Origin: Ruegeria sp. SCSIO 43209
Lineage (GTDB): Bacteria > Pseudomonadota > Alphaproteobacteria > Rhodobacterales > Rhodobacteraceae
Length of the DNA stretch: 64,000 bases
NCBI RefSeq assembly: GCF_019904295.1
Contig: NZ_CP065359.1
Span: 3,284,001 to 3,348,000 of the forward strand
Reading direction: 5' to 3'
Shown here: piece after piece, positions 29,701-36,845 of the stretch
Numbering within the stretch: the first letter of the stretch is position 1
Layout of the letters: each line of letters opens with the position of its first letter
The notes under the pieces: model-generated
Database searches by the model: none
The model's input: the letters and a program-made list of their open reading frames with translations, nothing else
Told to the model about the DNA's origin: nothing
Translations under genes and position numbers: made by a program

Positions 29701-30730
29701 AGACGACGTGTTGCATGTTATCGGGCGCACCGCCGGGGCCAAGCGCAGTTATTACCACCGAACCCGTGCCTACGGCTCGTGGAGCGCGTGGGAGAAAATC
29801 CCGCTGGATATCGAGGATAATCCGGTTATGCCGCTGGTCTGGAACAATCGTCTGTTCCTGTTCTGGATCAAGATGATGCCTGAAAACACGGCGCGGGGAA
29901 CACCCAATGCCGGATCAGGACCGCTGGCCGAGGTTGAGGCGTCATCGTTGATGGATGTTGATGAACCCACCTTTGACGTCAAGGTCATGCTGAACTGGAC
30001 CGAACGGGTGGATGGCGTGTGGCAACCGCCGCGCAGTTCGGATCCTGATGAGCCCCTGTTGCTGCGCGAAAACGTGCCAGCCCGAGAGATGCGCAATTTC
30101 CGTAAAGGCATCCGCCTGTCTTCATTCCCATGGACCAACGGGATGCGGATATCGATCTCGTACAAGGATTGGCTGGGCGTTTCGTTCTTTATGTACAACA
30201 CGTTTAGCACACCCGATACGCGCTCACCCAAGAAGGCGCCGCATTTCTTGCCGAAACGTATTACGTCGACCGGGTCAAACCGCCTTACAGCGATCTATTC
30301 CAATGACGGGATCACGCATCGGTTGCTGTCCAATAAGGCGCCCGATCAGGCCACACAGCCGCATCACCCGACCAATGGAGAAGCCTGGGAGTCGCCGTTC
30401 TTCTATGCCGACCCGCGACATGTGTTCTACGTGTCCACGAAGCAGCGGATCGTCGAAGTTGTGACCTGGCTTGATTTTGGCCGCGTGGCCGAAGTTGACC
30501 CGACAATCGATACCATGGTGCTGGCATTCGAGCCGCTTGCCGAGCAGCCCGACCGGATTGAACGGGTGACTGCAATCCCCGGCTTTGGCAGCGCCGACCT
30601 GAGCACTCTTCGTGCATTCGTGACCGAAGACGCCTTTGTCCATACAGCGCTGGGCACCGGTGGCACGGTCCGCTTTGGCGACCGCGACATCGGCCCGATG
30701 GGCAGCACCGTCCGCATGCGTCGCACTTGA
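23783..30730 (+). CDS. Toxin complex TcA subunit, N-terminal half (TcaA-like, enlarged)
   Basis: A 2315-residue protein forming the first part of the TcA translocation and receptor-binding subunit. Residues 1-95 resemble a peptidoglycan-binding-like helical domain (VGDLQSALLALL, GTTEAVRLVQKEADLSPTGS). Residues about 105-205 look like a transthyretin/carboxypeptidase-regulatory fold. A long helical region follows with the Tc hallmark YCGCEHCRSVLSPAAYLVDLL (interrupted; C662, C664, C667). A PA14-like beta domain lies at about 1480-1610, and a Tc neuraminidase-like region from about 1830 to the end (TERCLMNLEP, KRYRVWEANRKIFLYPENW). The start follows GAAAGGG. It is about twice the length of Photorhabdus TcaA. 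Domain borders are estimates. Confidence 0.9.
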   Translation: MTKVTHPLKPRMRRATVGDLQSALLALLREGLLLANDISARRALADIVSREKDGRTPTYGKGTTEAVRLVQKEADLSPTGSVDKRTAAVINDLVARLDTPTDFGTYRVSGRVISAQSAAVDGLAVVVVDKGVGGDFELGKATTGKRGAFEIVFTGDQITKRGKDAPDLQVQVRLNDDVVAASAVEYDAGPDSELSVVLPAESAAKLSSEHATLTKALSGQFNGALSKLEESDTRQDITYLANKTGWDARAVALASLSQQLSDKTAGRRGQRIDSGLFYALLRAGVPADDTAVFRTPPAKVAQIWKSALDEGLIDAKLADQIDASLARFTEVSARVRLDTPPPGALAGMQPLLALSLTRDDERETFAALHAAHGDDLDTFWTEVEGKLGQDKAARLQTDGKLAYLTLNNSKLVERLHRDTDGDADGTLGGLVKAGFHKADAWAAIMDNTDPVPEAVQGRDAAERRANYAEVMAAQVRLSFPTAVVAEMVRAQETPLVDTGLSNNVHGFLAKHADTFQIGQQPVARFIAKNALDEPPEVVREISRIQRVYQISPDDSSMNAMLAAGLDSAYAVVALPQDEFLRAHKAVLNEAVAMQIYRKAEQVHGAVLNLATAYMTHRMMPAIGPSVGAADGFLNPAPGGSDNFGDVLAYSTLEELFGSMDYCGCEHCRSVLSPAAYLVDLLLFLDRPATEIPNGFTNPLDVLLDRRPDIQHLPLTCENTLTPVPYIDLVNEVLEHFVVNGMSLGGYQGHSTDGQTPPEELLVSPQFVRDAAYATLATAQFPTPLPFDRSLEALKALFNRFDAPLHRVMADLRSSDALDDAPYGWRDIWLQRLNISRGLNAVLTESVSVAGSARPDLTVRSLYGFDAGTSAAEVRDGLESVRDLCRRTEITPVDLVNILKTEFVNPGAALIPKLEHLGLGFDDIRAFRDGAINFAELQSRMAAGVEPERFGGDIEAWLLDDTTFDRIMGLIVLTNPQDPSDMCDLSALELRHPDPDPLSNRLEWNDFIRINRFVRLWRVLELSIADTDAIISALYPTNQMPGGADAQVDLARMDAGFAELLPQLGIAMSALDALELRPEDALRPILALFGPISTNGTAALFREMFQRPARENPAFAEDGFGGVLTDPATLLLPEVETLRAAFSLTGPEFNRIVAVLGFDDTTPLTIETVSAIYRRGWLARALEQSVPGLERLLQATGLDPYGPQDATAPALLTVIDLVHRLSELGLSLETALALLLNHDPSGQTTPPAENITTLARDLRAGFAAITNDFVLVDDPDGGIARSHMALVYGAEATEQFFGYLEATSSAEVTYDHSAPALEPVILAEAPDQIAYDDFRKVLVFNGLMSTTVRDALQAVAGTPAAFAPAIDALFNASEAQSQPFFTRFPELLPLHDAYRSSIASKADAYRALLEGILPQLISRRKRQVALQLLGTAIEVEADLAAVLFEKAEVLHAATDPASSALEDALMLESGGLSAEISDGPAHTAPPARVETISGAIDFASTGTVLPDNQTTPGSSISIRLRGYLEAPENGFFNIAVEADAGATVTLSIAGEPVPLTEAGGIWSNTNAIELRAGTLVEIALGVANVTDRLALRWSAPGRGTEVIGASHLYPADPVSHLGAAYLRTRRIARLSETLKLDVAEVLHLTTHGDLQIAGAAWPNSLPVTGTPDDPTSAALMGVLTAHLRMARLKAAYDPENARLVSIAENPAFAIADAEAELFQVTRWDPVDIAALLVHFGLTPADIGDLAVLERLHDIAEWLTALGIPATALIAAATPAPTGPIVRNFRAALRARYSPDDWLKILQPINDRLRKRQRDALVAHILHDLRGRPDAAHINTPEKLFEYFLMDVQMEPCMLTSRVRHALSSVQIFTERCLMNLEPRVAASSLRSKHWEWMKRYRVWEANRKIFLYPENWMEPELRDDQSPFFREAMSELLQGDITEERAATSLIGYLQKLEEVAKLEVCGLYQIEGDPGAADDVLHVIGRTAGAKRSYYHRTRAYGSWSAWEKIPLDIEDNPVMPLVWNNRLFLFWIKMMPENTARGTPNAGSGPLAEVEASSLMDVDEPTFDVKVMLNWTERVDGVWQPPRSSDPDEPLLLRENVPAREMRNFRKGIRLSSFPWTNGMRISISYKDWLGVSFFMYNTFSTPDTRSPKKAPHFLPKRITSTGSNRLTAIYSNDGITHRLLSNKAPDQATQPHHPTNGEAWESPFFYADPRHVFYVSTKQRIVEVVTWLDFGRVAEVDPTIDTMVLAFEPLAEQPDRIERVTAIPGFGSADLSTLRAFVTEDAFVHTALGTGGTVRFGDRDIGPMGSTVRMRRT

Positions 30731-30749
30731 TCCGGAAAGGACTTTGATC

Positions 30750-33700
30750 ATGGATACCAGCAAGATCAGCACTTACGGCTATCATCACCTGCTTGATCAG
30801 GACATTTTCGGCCCCCAGAAGATCAAGCTTATAAGCTATGAAAAACACTGGGACTACACGTTTGAAAACTTCTTCCACCCCTTCGTGTCGGAGTTGATCG
30901 AGCGTCTGAACATACAGGGTGTGCCCGGGATGTTGTCCCCGGAGTTTCACAAAAGCTTGCGCAAGTCATTCTTCAATTCCCTCTATTCCCCACAGGAAAC
31001 CGACAAGATCGACATCCATTCGTTCCCGAAGGAAATCGACACGCGGATGGGTGGGCCTTATGCCAACTACAATTGGGAACTGATGTTCCATGTGCCGCTG
31101 ACCATTGCGGTGCACTTGTCCAAGACCCAACGTTTCGCCGAAGCGCAACGCTGGTTCCATCTGATTTTCGATCCGACCGAGAATGACCCCGATGTACCGG
31201 TGCCCACACGCTATTGGCGTTTCCTTGCCTTTCGCGAGGGCGAAGCCCAATCCATCGATACGTTGTTGACCCTGCTCAGCAAACCAAACGACGAATGCAC
31301 CGACGCGGAGCTGGCCGAGAAAGAAGCGATCCTAAATGGGTATGAAGCGGTGCGAAACACCCCGTTTCAGCCCTTTGCAGTCGCGCGCACACGGACGATT
31401 TCATTCATGATGCACGTGGTGATGAAGTACCTCGACAATCTGATTGCCTGGGGTGACAACCTGTTCCAGCAATTCACGCGCGAAGCCATCATGGAAGCGC
31501 TGCAGATCTATGTGCTCGCCTCGAACTTGCTGGGCGACAAGCCGCAGCGTTCACCTGCGGGTGGAACAACCACGCCACGCACCTTTGCGCAGCTTCGGGC
31601 GCAAGGGCTTGATCCGATGGGCAATGCACTGGTCGAGCTTGAAGGCGCGTTCCCCTTCAATTTCACAACGCCAACAGGTGCGGGCACCAGCGACAGCGCT
31701 GCGCCGTTATTCGGTATGGCCCGCACGTTGTATTTCTGCATCCCGCATAATGAAAAGCTGCTGGGTTATTGGGATACGGTTGCCGACCGGCTGTTCAAAA
31801 TCCGCAACTGTATGGATATCGAAGGGCAGGTTCGTCCGCTTGCCCTGTTCGACCCGCCGATCGATCCCGGAATGCTGGTCAAGGCGGCGGCGGCTGGGCT
31901 GGATATCGGCTCTGTCGTTTCGGGTTTGAATCAACCGGTCAGCCCCGTCCGCTCGCGCGTGTTGATCGAGAAGGCGGCGGAATTGGCCGGAGAGGTCCGC
32001 AATATCGGGTCGGCCTTGCTGACCGCCTTGGAAAAACGCGACGCCGAGGCACTGGCCCTGTTGCGGCAAGGTCACGAAGTCAGCTTGCAGAAACTGCAGG
32101 TCGATCTTCGTTACCTTCAATGGAAAAACACCGAGGCAGCGACGCAAGCGCTGATAGGCAGTCGTGGCGCGGCGCTTGAGCGATTGAACTATTACAAGCG
32201 CCTGCTGGGTCAGGAAGCTGATCCAAATGCGCCCGAGACCCTTGAGTTGACCCGTCAGACCCTGACAAAGGCCAATTTCGACGAAGCCTACGAAGCACTT
32301 GTTGCGCAATATGACGTGCCGGTTCAGCGGCTGGAGTTTCCCGATCTTGAGCGTCCGGGCGATGGCGATGGCGCGCAGACGTCAGGCCAAACCGGGGACG
32401 GAGACCTTCACCTGTCGAAAAAAGAGAATGAAGAACTTAACATCCTGCTTCCAATAGCCCGGGACACAACGCTGGCCAAATCGGTATTCCACTCGATCTC
32501 GGCAACGCTTACCCCGATCCCCGACCCGAAACTTGATCTGCACTATTGGGGTCTCGGCGGCACCATCGATTTTAAGGTGGGAACCGTGCTGTCCTCGGTC
32601 ATGCGGATCGCGGGGGATGTTTCCGGGATGATCGCGGACTGGAACCGTGATCAGGCCGGGATGGCGGCCCGCACTGCCGCCTATGAACGTCGCGCCGATG
32701 AATGGATATTGCAGCACAATCTGGCGGCCCATGATGTGATGCAGATCGGGCGTCAGATTCTGACATCGTTGATCGCGGAACAGGCGCAGCATCGCGAATA
32801 CCTGAACTTGAAGAAGGCAATCCGTCTAACAGAGCAGACCCGCGATTTCTTGCGGGACAAATACACCAACGAAGAGCTCTATGGCTGGCTGCAAGGCGAG
32901 TTGTCAAAGCTGTATTACGAGTACTACCGCTTTGCCTTCGATACTGCGCGGCGTGCCGAGCAGACCATGAAAGCCGAACTGATGCGGCCCGAGCTGGATC
33001 AGAAAACTCTGGTGCAGTTCAACTATTGGGATGGCGGTCGCAAGGGGCTTCTTTCCGGCGAAGCGCTGCTGCTGGACGTCAAGCGGATGGAGCTTGCGTA
33101 TCATGAACACAACCGCAACGAATACGAGCTGACCAAACATGTCAGCCTGCTGCAAATCGATCCACTGGCCCTGGTCAACCTACGACGCACGGGTCGGTGT
33201 ACCTTCAAAATCCCCGAGGCGCAGTTCGATCTGGATGGGCCGGGCCATTACTTCCGCCGGATCAAGAGTGTTGCGCTCAGCCTGCCCTGTGTTTCCGGGC
33301 CCTATATCGGGACCCATGCGAAACTTGTGCATCTCAAGAGCAGCATCCGGCAGCGACCGGACATCGGGGATGGCTACGTTCGCACGGGCCCCGAAGACGA
33401 CCGTTTCGCCGATATTCACAGCGCCGAAAGCAATGTGTTCAGTGCGGCGCAAATGGAAACCGGTCAGTTCGAGGGCATGCCTGATGATCGCTATTTACCA
33501 TTCGAAAATGTGGGCGCAGTCAGCGAGTGGCGGCTAGAGCTGCCGGCGGACCCAACGCAAGGCGATCCGCAGCAGTTCGACTATGACACGATCTCGGACG
33601 TCGTCTTGCACCTGCGCTACACTGCGCGGGATGGCGGTGGACCCGTGCGTAATGCGGCGGTTGATCATCTGAAAGCCGATATCGCGGCAGACGGGACTGT

Positions 33701-34109
33701 GGGCAATGTGCGGCTATTCTCACTGCGGCACGAGTTCCCGACAGAATGGGCACGCTTCCGCCGCGAAACACCCGCTGCGGGTGGGCGTCACGAGCTGCGG
33801 CTGACACTCCGACCCGAGCACTATCCCTATTGGTCGGCTGGTCGCCTCACGACGCTCAAACGGTGCGATCTTTTTGCTGAAAGCAGTCTGGATGCTGCTC
33901 CGGCAACAATCACGGTGTCTGATCGTTCTGATACCAGCGACGGAGGTGTGGTTCAGGACACATTGACCCGCCGTCCGGAACTGGGCGATCTGGCGGTTGG
34001 TCAGTTGGCGACGGTTCCGTTACCCGCAGGCCCAACGGGTGAGATCGTGCTGTTTTTCGACACCGCAGAGTTCGAGGATATGCTGATGACTGTAACCTGG
34101 GGTGGTTGA
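30750..34109 (+). CDS. Toxin complex TcA subunit, C-terminal half (TcaB-like) with TcB-binding end
   Basis: An 1119-residue second part of TcA, similar in length to TcaB. It opens with shell sequence (FHPFVSELIERLN, NYNWELMFHVPLTIAVHLS, QRWFHLIFDPTEND). A Gly/Asp-rich stretch at about residues 531-550 (RPGDGDGAQTSGQTGDGD) matches the position of the flexible linker that drives channel injection in TcA. Long helices with the putative translocation pore follow (about 553-800), then a C-terminal beta region resembling the TcB-binding domain (TISDVVLHLRYTARDGG). The ATG at 30750 has GGAAAGG at 30734-30740. The gene lies in a different frame from TcA part 1, 19 bases after its stop. Split TcA is known in Photorhabdus and Yersinia. 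Confidence 0.9.
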   Translation: MDTSKISTYGYHHLLDQDIFGPQKIKLISYEKHWDYTFENFFHPFVSELIERLNIQGVPGMLSPEFHKSLRKSFFNSLYSPQETDKIDIHSFPKEIDTRMGGPYANYNWELMFHVPLTIAVHLSKTQRFAEAQRWFHLIFDPTENDPDVPVPTRYWRFLAFREGEAQSIDTLLTLLSKPNDECTDAELAEKEAILNGYEAVRNTPFQPFAVARTRTISFMMHVVMKYLDNLIAWGDNLFQQFTREAIMEALQIYVLASNLLGDKPQRSPAGGTTTPRTFAQLRAQGLDPMGNALVELEGAFPFNFTTPTGAGTSDSAAPLFGMARTLYFCIPHNEKLLGYWDTVADRLFKIRNCMDIEGQVRPLALFDPPIDPGMLVKAAAAGLDIGSVVSGLNQPVSPVRSRVLIEKAAELAGEVRNIGSALLTALEKRDAEALALLRQGHEVSLQKLQVDLRYLQWKNTEAATQALIGSRGAALERLNYYKRLLGQEADPNAPETLELTRQTLTKANFDEAYEALVAQYDVPVQRLEFPDLERPGDGDGAQTSGQTGDGDLHLSKKENEELNILLPIARDTTLAKSVFHSISATLTPIPDPKLDLHYWGLGGTIDFKVGTVLSSVMRIAGDVSGMIADWNRDQAGMAARTAAYERRADEWILQHNLAAHDVMQIGRQILTSLIAEQAQHREYLNLKKAIRLTEQTRDFLRDKYTNEELYGWLQGELSKLYYEYYRFAFDTARRAEQTMKAELMRPELDQKTLVQFNYWDGGRKGLLSGEALLLDVKRMELAYHEHNRNEYELTKHVSLLQIDPLALVNLRRTGRCTFKIPEAQFDLDGPGHYFRRIKSVALSLPCVSGPYIGTHAKLVHLKSSIRQRPDIGDGYVRTGPEDDRFADIHSAESNVFSAAQMETGQFEGMPDDRYLPFENVGAVSEWRLELPADPTQGDPQQFDYDTISDVVLHLRYTARDGGGPVRNAAVDHLKADIAADGTVGNVRLFSLRHEFPTEWARFRRETPAAGGRHELRLTLRPEHYPYWSAGRLTTLKRCDLFAESSLDAAPATITVSDRSDTSDGGVVQDTLTRRPELGDLAVGQLATVPLPAGPTGEIVLFFDTAEFEDMLMTVTWGG

Positions 34110-34132
34110 CGATCCTCAGCCATATAGGAACG

Positions 34133-35662
34133 TCACGGATGGCGCGGACCATCCGGGGTGATCATCCAGTTTGATAGGGTCTTGTCCATTTTCCGCATCC
34201 GGTGGCGCAACATGTCGCGTGTCATGCGTGCCAATGTGGCGGCGTGTTCAGGATGTTCTGCCACGTTCTCCATCTCACCCTGCCCTTCACCGTCAAACAG
34301 CATGGGCGGAAGATCAGCCGCAAACTCAACCAATGTAAACCGGTTGTCGCGCAGGATGCTCAGGCAGCTGTCCTCTAACCCCGTTTCCAGTTCGCGTTGC
34401 CAGCGGGTTGGGTTCAGCGGATCAGCGAAGTCCAACTCCGAGAATGAATAGCGGCGCCAGTCAGCCGGGGTTGAGGATTCACTCTGAAGGAAGGGCAACA
34501 GCGAATGCCCATTCATGGAATCCGGTATTGTCCGCCCGATCCATTCGAGAATCGTCGGAACGATATCAATCGATTCCGTGGGTGCCTCGACCCGTTTACC
34601 ACGGGCTCCATCGGGCATGCGCACGATCAAGGGTGTATGATAGGCCGCATCATAAACCGACATCTTACCCCAACTGTGCCGATCCCCCAGCATCTCGCCA
34701 TGATCTGCGGTGACCACCAGCATTGTGTTGTCGTACTGCCCTGTCTCTTTCAAAAACGAAACCACGCGGCCGATATGATGATCTACCTCCGTGGCAAGAC
34801 CCAGATAGATCGAACGCAGCGTCTGCACTACCTCGTCCGTCGGTTCAAGGTCCGGGAAACCTTCAACAAACCCGGCAACCGTGCTGTTGGCCCGTGCCGG
34901 AGCGAAAAACGGATGCAACGCCTCTTCGGCCTCGGCGGTTAGCAGTCGCGATGGCAATGGTAGCGAGGCAGGGTCATACATTCGGTTATATGGTGCCGGG
35001 GCTACCAGCGGTGGATGCGGGCGAATGTAGGTCAGATGTGCAAACCATCCCCTGTCATCATCCGCATACGCCGGCATGGTTTCCAGAAACCGATCGGTTA
35101 GAAAGGCGGTATCGCTATCCTCGGCTGCGTAGAAGGCCGGGTCATTCAGTGCAGGCTGGCCGCCATCGGGTGCGACCGGTTTGAACACGTCAATATAGTT
35201 TTCGAACTCATATCCACGGTTTTTCAGATGAGAACGCCATGGGAATGACATCTCCAACCGCATTTCCAGCATTTCCTGAAAACCGGCCATGTGGAATTCA
35301 TATGACCTGAGCGCCGGGTCTTTTGCATCAAACACGCGCGGGTCCTGTGATGTGTCGGTATATCCAAAAAGCATCGGCAGATACCCTGCCTTGCGCATCT
35401 CGCTGGCGATGGTCGGTGCATCGTGGCGCAGGGGCGTGCCGTTTCGTACCGACCGGTGGTTCATCGCGTATTGCCCGGTCAGCAATGAGGCGCGCGATGG
35501 CCCGCAGGGGTTGGTAACGGAAAAGTGCCGCGTGAAAGAAACACTGTCCTCCATCAATGCGCGCATGTGAGGCAGGTCAACATGGGCCTCCAATGCCCCA
35601 AACAAACAATCCGCCCGCATCTGGTCGGTAATGATAAACAGGACGTTGTGTTTGTCTGTCAT
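34133..35662 (-). CDS. Sulfatase-superfamily hydrolase resembling phosphonate monoester hydrolase
   Basis: A 509-residue alkaline-phosphatase-fold enzyme. C53-GPS-R57 is the CxPSR site where cysteine becomes formylglycine, with metal-binding NVLFIITDQMRAD at the start and VVTADHGEMLGD later. The N-terminal NPCGPSRASLLTGQYAMNHR, the ESIDVVPTILEWIG (as ESIDIVPTILEW here) and the C-terminal histidine/arginine-rich end recall phosphonate monoester hydrolases/phosphodiesterases rather than classical arylsulfatases. No signal peptide is seen, so it is probably cytoplasmic. Its end is 23 bases from the Tc operon end (convergent). The substrate is inferred only. Confidence 0.85.
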   Translation of the reverse strand: MTDKHNVLFIITDQMRADCLFGALEAHVDLPHMRALMEDSVSFTRHFSVTNPCGPSRASLLTGQYAMNHRSVRNGTPLRHDAPTIASEMRKAGYLPMLFGYTDTSQDPRVFDAKDPALRSYEFHMAGFQEMLEMRLEMSFPWRSHLKNRGYEFENYIDVFKPVAPDGGQPALNDPAFYAAEDSDTAFLTDRFLETMPAYADDDRGWFAHLTYIRPHPPLVAPAPYNRMYDPASLPLPSRLLTAEAEEALHPFFAPARANSTVAGFVEGFPDLEPTDEVVQTLRSIYLGLATEVDHHIGRVVSFLKETGQYDNTMLVVTADHGEMLGDRHSWGKMSVYDAAYHTPLIVRMPDGARGKRVEAPTESIDIVPTILEWIGRTIPDSMNGHSLLPFLQSESSTPADWRRYSFSELDFADPLNPTRWQRELETGLEDSCLSILRDNRFTLVEFAADLPPMLFDGEGQGEMENVAEHPEHAATLARMTRDMLRHRMRKMDKTLSNWMITPDGPRHP

Positions 35663-36037
35663 ATCCCGGTGCTCCTAATCGCTGAACCGAATCTTTGGCC
35701 CTGCGCGTGTATTCCTGCCAAAACTACGCGGCGGTATTGCCTGCTTTGCCTCGGAATGGCGATACCCACCGCTCAAAAATCCACAAACGAAACCGCCAAT
35801 CAACCAAAAACGGAATAATTTGGTTGAATAAGTTGTTTTTTGTGGGTTAATGTTGCTGTGCTGTGTGGGGTTTTGTGACGTTGATGCTTAAAAGATGTTG
35901 CGTAATGCAGCATCGCAGAGTGACGATACAACCGGAACACCCATGTGCAATGGCGATCCGTTAGTCATCCAGTTTACCTGTACCATGACGGCGTCTCTGA
36001 ATACTGCTTAAGGCATTGCAATGAGGGACAAAAACAG
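35663..36037. other. Divergent intergenic region between sulfatase and hisN
   Basis: 375 bases without a credible gene, presumably holding promoters for the leftward sulfatase gene and the rightward hisN. It contains a 9-base inverted repeat (35800-35827) and is clearly richer in A+T than its surroundings at about 35770-35880. Confidence 0.4.
35800..35827. repeat. Inverted repeat, possible operator
   Basis: TCAACCAAA (35800-35808) and TTTGGTTGA (35819-35827) are perfect inverted arms with a 10-base spacer, in the AT-rich part of a divergent promoter region. The spacing suits a dimeric regulator; no regulator gene is adjacent. Confidence 0.4.
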
Positions 36038-36841
36038 ATGCTAACCCCACCTAATACCGTTGCAACGCCCGAAGGTACGGCAGATATCGCGATTCACGCC
36101 GCCGAAATCGCCAATATCGCCGCGCAGGCTGCGCGCGGGTACTTTCGGGGACGTTTGGGGGTTGAGTTCAAGGCGGACGAAAGCCCGGTCACACAGGCGG
36201 ACAAGGGTGTCGAGGCCGTGGTGCGACAATATTTGGCTGAGAACTTTCCAGATGACGGTATCTTTGGCGAAGAACAGGGGTTCGAAGGTCAGGATCGGCA
36301 GAATATCTGGATTGTAGATCCCATTGACGGCACCCGATCATTCCTGTCGGGGCATCCGTTGTTTGGGTTCCTGTTGGGATATCTCACGAATGGTGTTCCC
36401 CGATTGGGGGTCATCGGCATGCCTGCCCTGAACGAATTTCTGATCGGCATGAAAGGTCAAGGGGCCACACTGAATGGCAAGCCTGTCTCGGTCAGCGTTA
36501 CACACCAATTGAGCGACGCAGTTTTTTTCGTCAACGAAGGCGACAAGATTTACCGGGATCATCCGGCCCTGTTTGATCGGTTGATGAATTCGGGACAGAC
36601 CCGACGCTTTGCCTATGACTGCTACCCGCATGCACTGCTTGCGATGGGCCATGTTGATGCGGTCATCGATTATGATCTGCAGCCTTATGACTATCTGCCG
36701 GTTTCCGCCGTAGTTGAAGCTGCGGGCGGGATCATGAGCGATTGGGAGGGTAAGCCGCTAGGTCTGAACTCCGACGGCCGAGTCATATCGGCGGCCACGC
36801 CGCAACTGCATTCCGAGCTGCTTGATCTGGTGAACGGATAA
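36038..36841 (+). CDS. hisN: Inositol monophosphatase family enzyme, probably histidinol-phosphatase
   Basis: A 267-residue magnesium-dependent phosphatase of the IMPase family. It shows DESPVTQADKGVE, GEEQG, the metal-binding WIVDPIDGTRSF and the C-terminal DYDLQPYDYLPVSAVVEAAGG. The Q-P-Y-D-Y variation fits HisN-type histidinol-phosphatases, which do the penultimate step of histidine synthesis in many alphaproteobacteria, but inositol or other sugar phosphates are possible. The ATG at 36038 is preceded by GAGGGA. The next gene begins 4 bases after the stop. Confidence 0.85.
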   Translation: MLTPPNTVATPEGTADIAIHAAEIANIAAQAARGYFRGRLGVEFKADESPVTQADKGVEAVVRQYLAENFPDDGIFGEEQGFEGQDRQNIWIVDPIDGTRSFLSGHPLFGFLLGYLTNGVPRLGVIGMPALNEFLIGMKGQGATLNGKPVSVSVTHQLSDAVFFVNEGDKIYRDHPALFDRLMNSGQTRRFAYDCYPHALLAMGHVDAVIDYDLQPYDYLPVSAVVEAAGGIMSDWEGKPLGLNSDGRVISAATPQLHSELLDLVNG

Positions 36842-36845
36842 CGGA

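Noticed and set aside
30636..30760. Programmed frameshift joining TcA part 1 to part 2
   Set aside because: The part 2 frame is open for 114 bases before its ATG, which could allow a frameshift fusion, but part 2 has its own GGAAAGG site at good spacing and no slippery heptamer was noticed.
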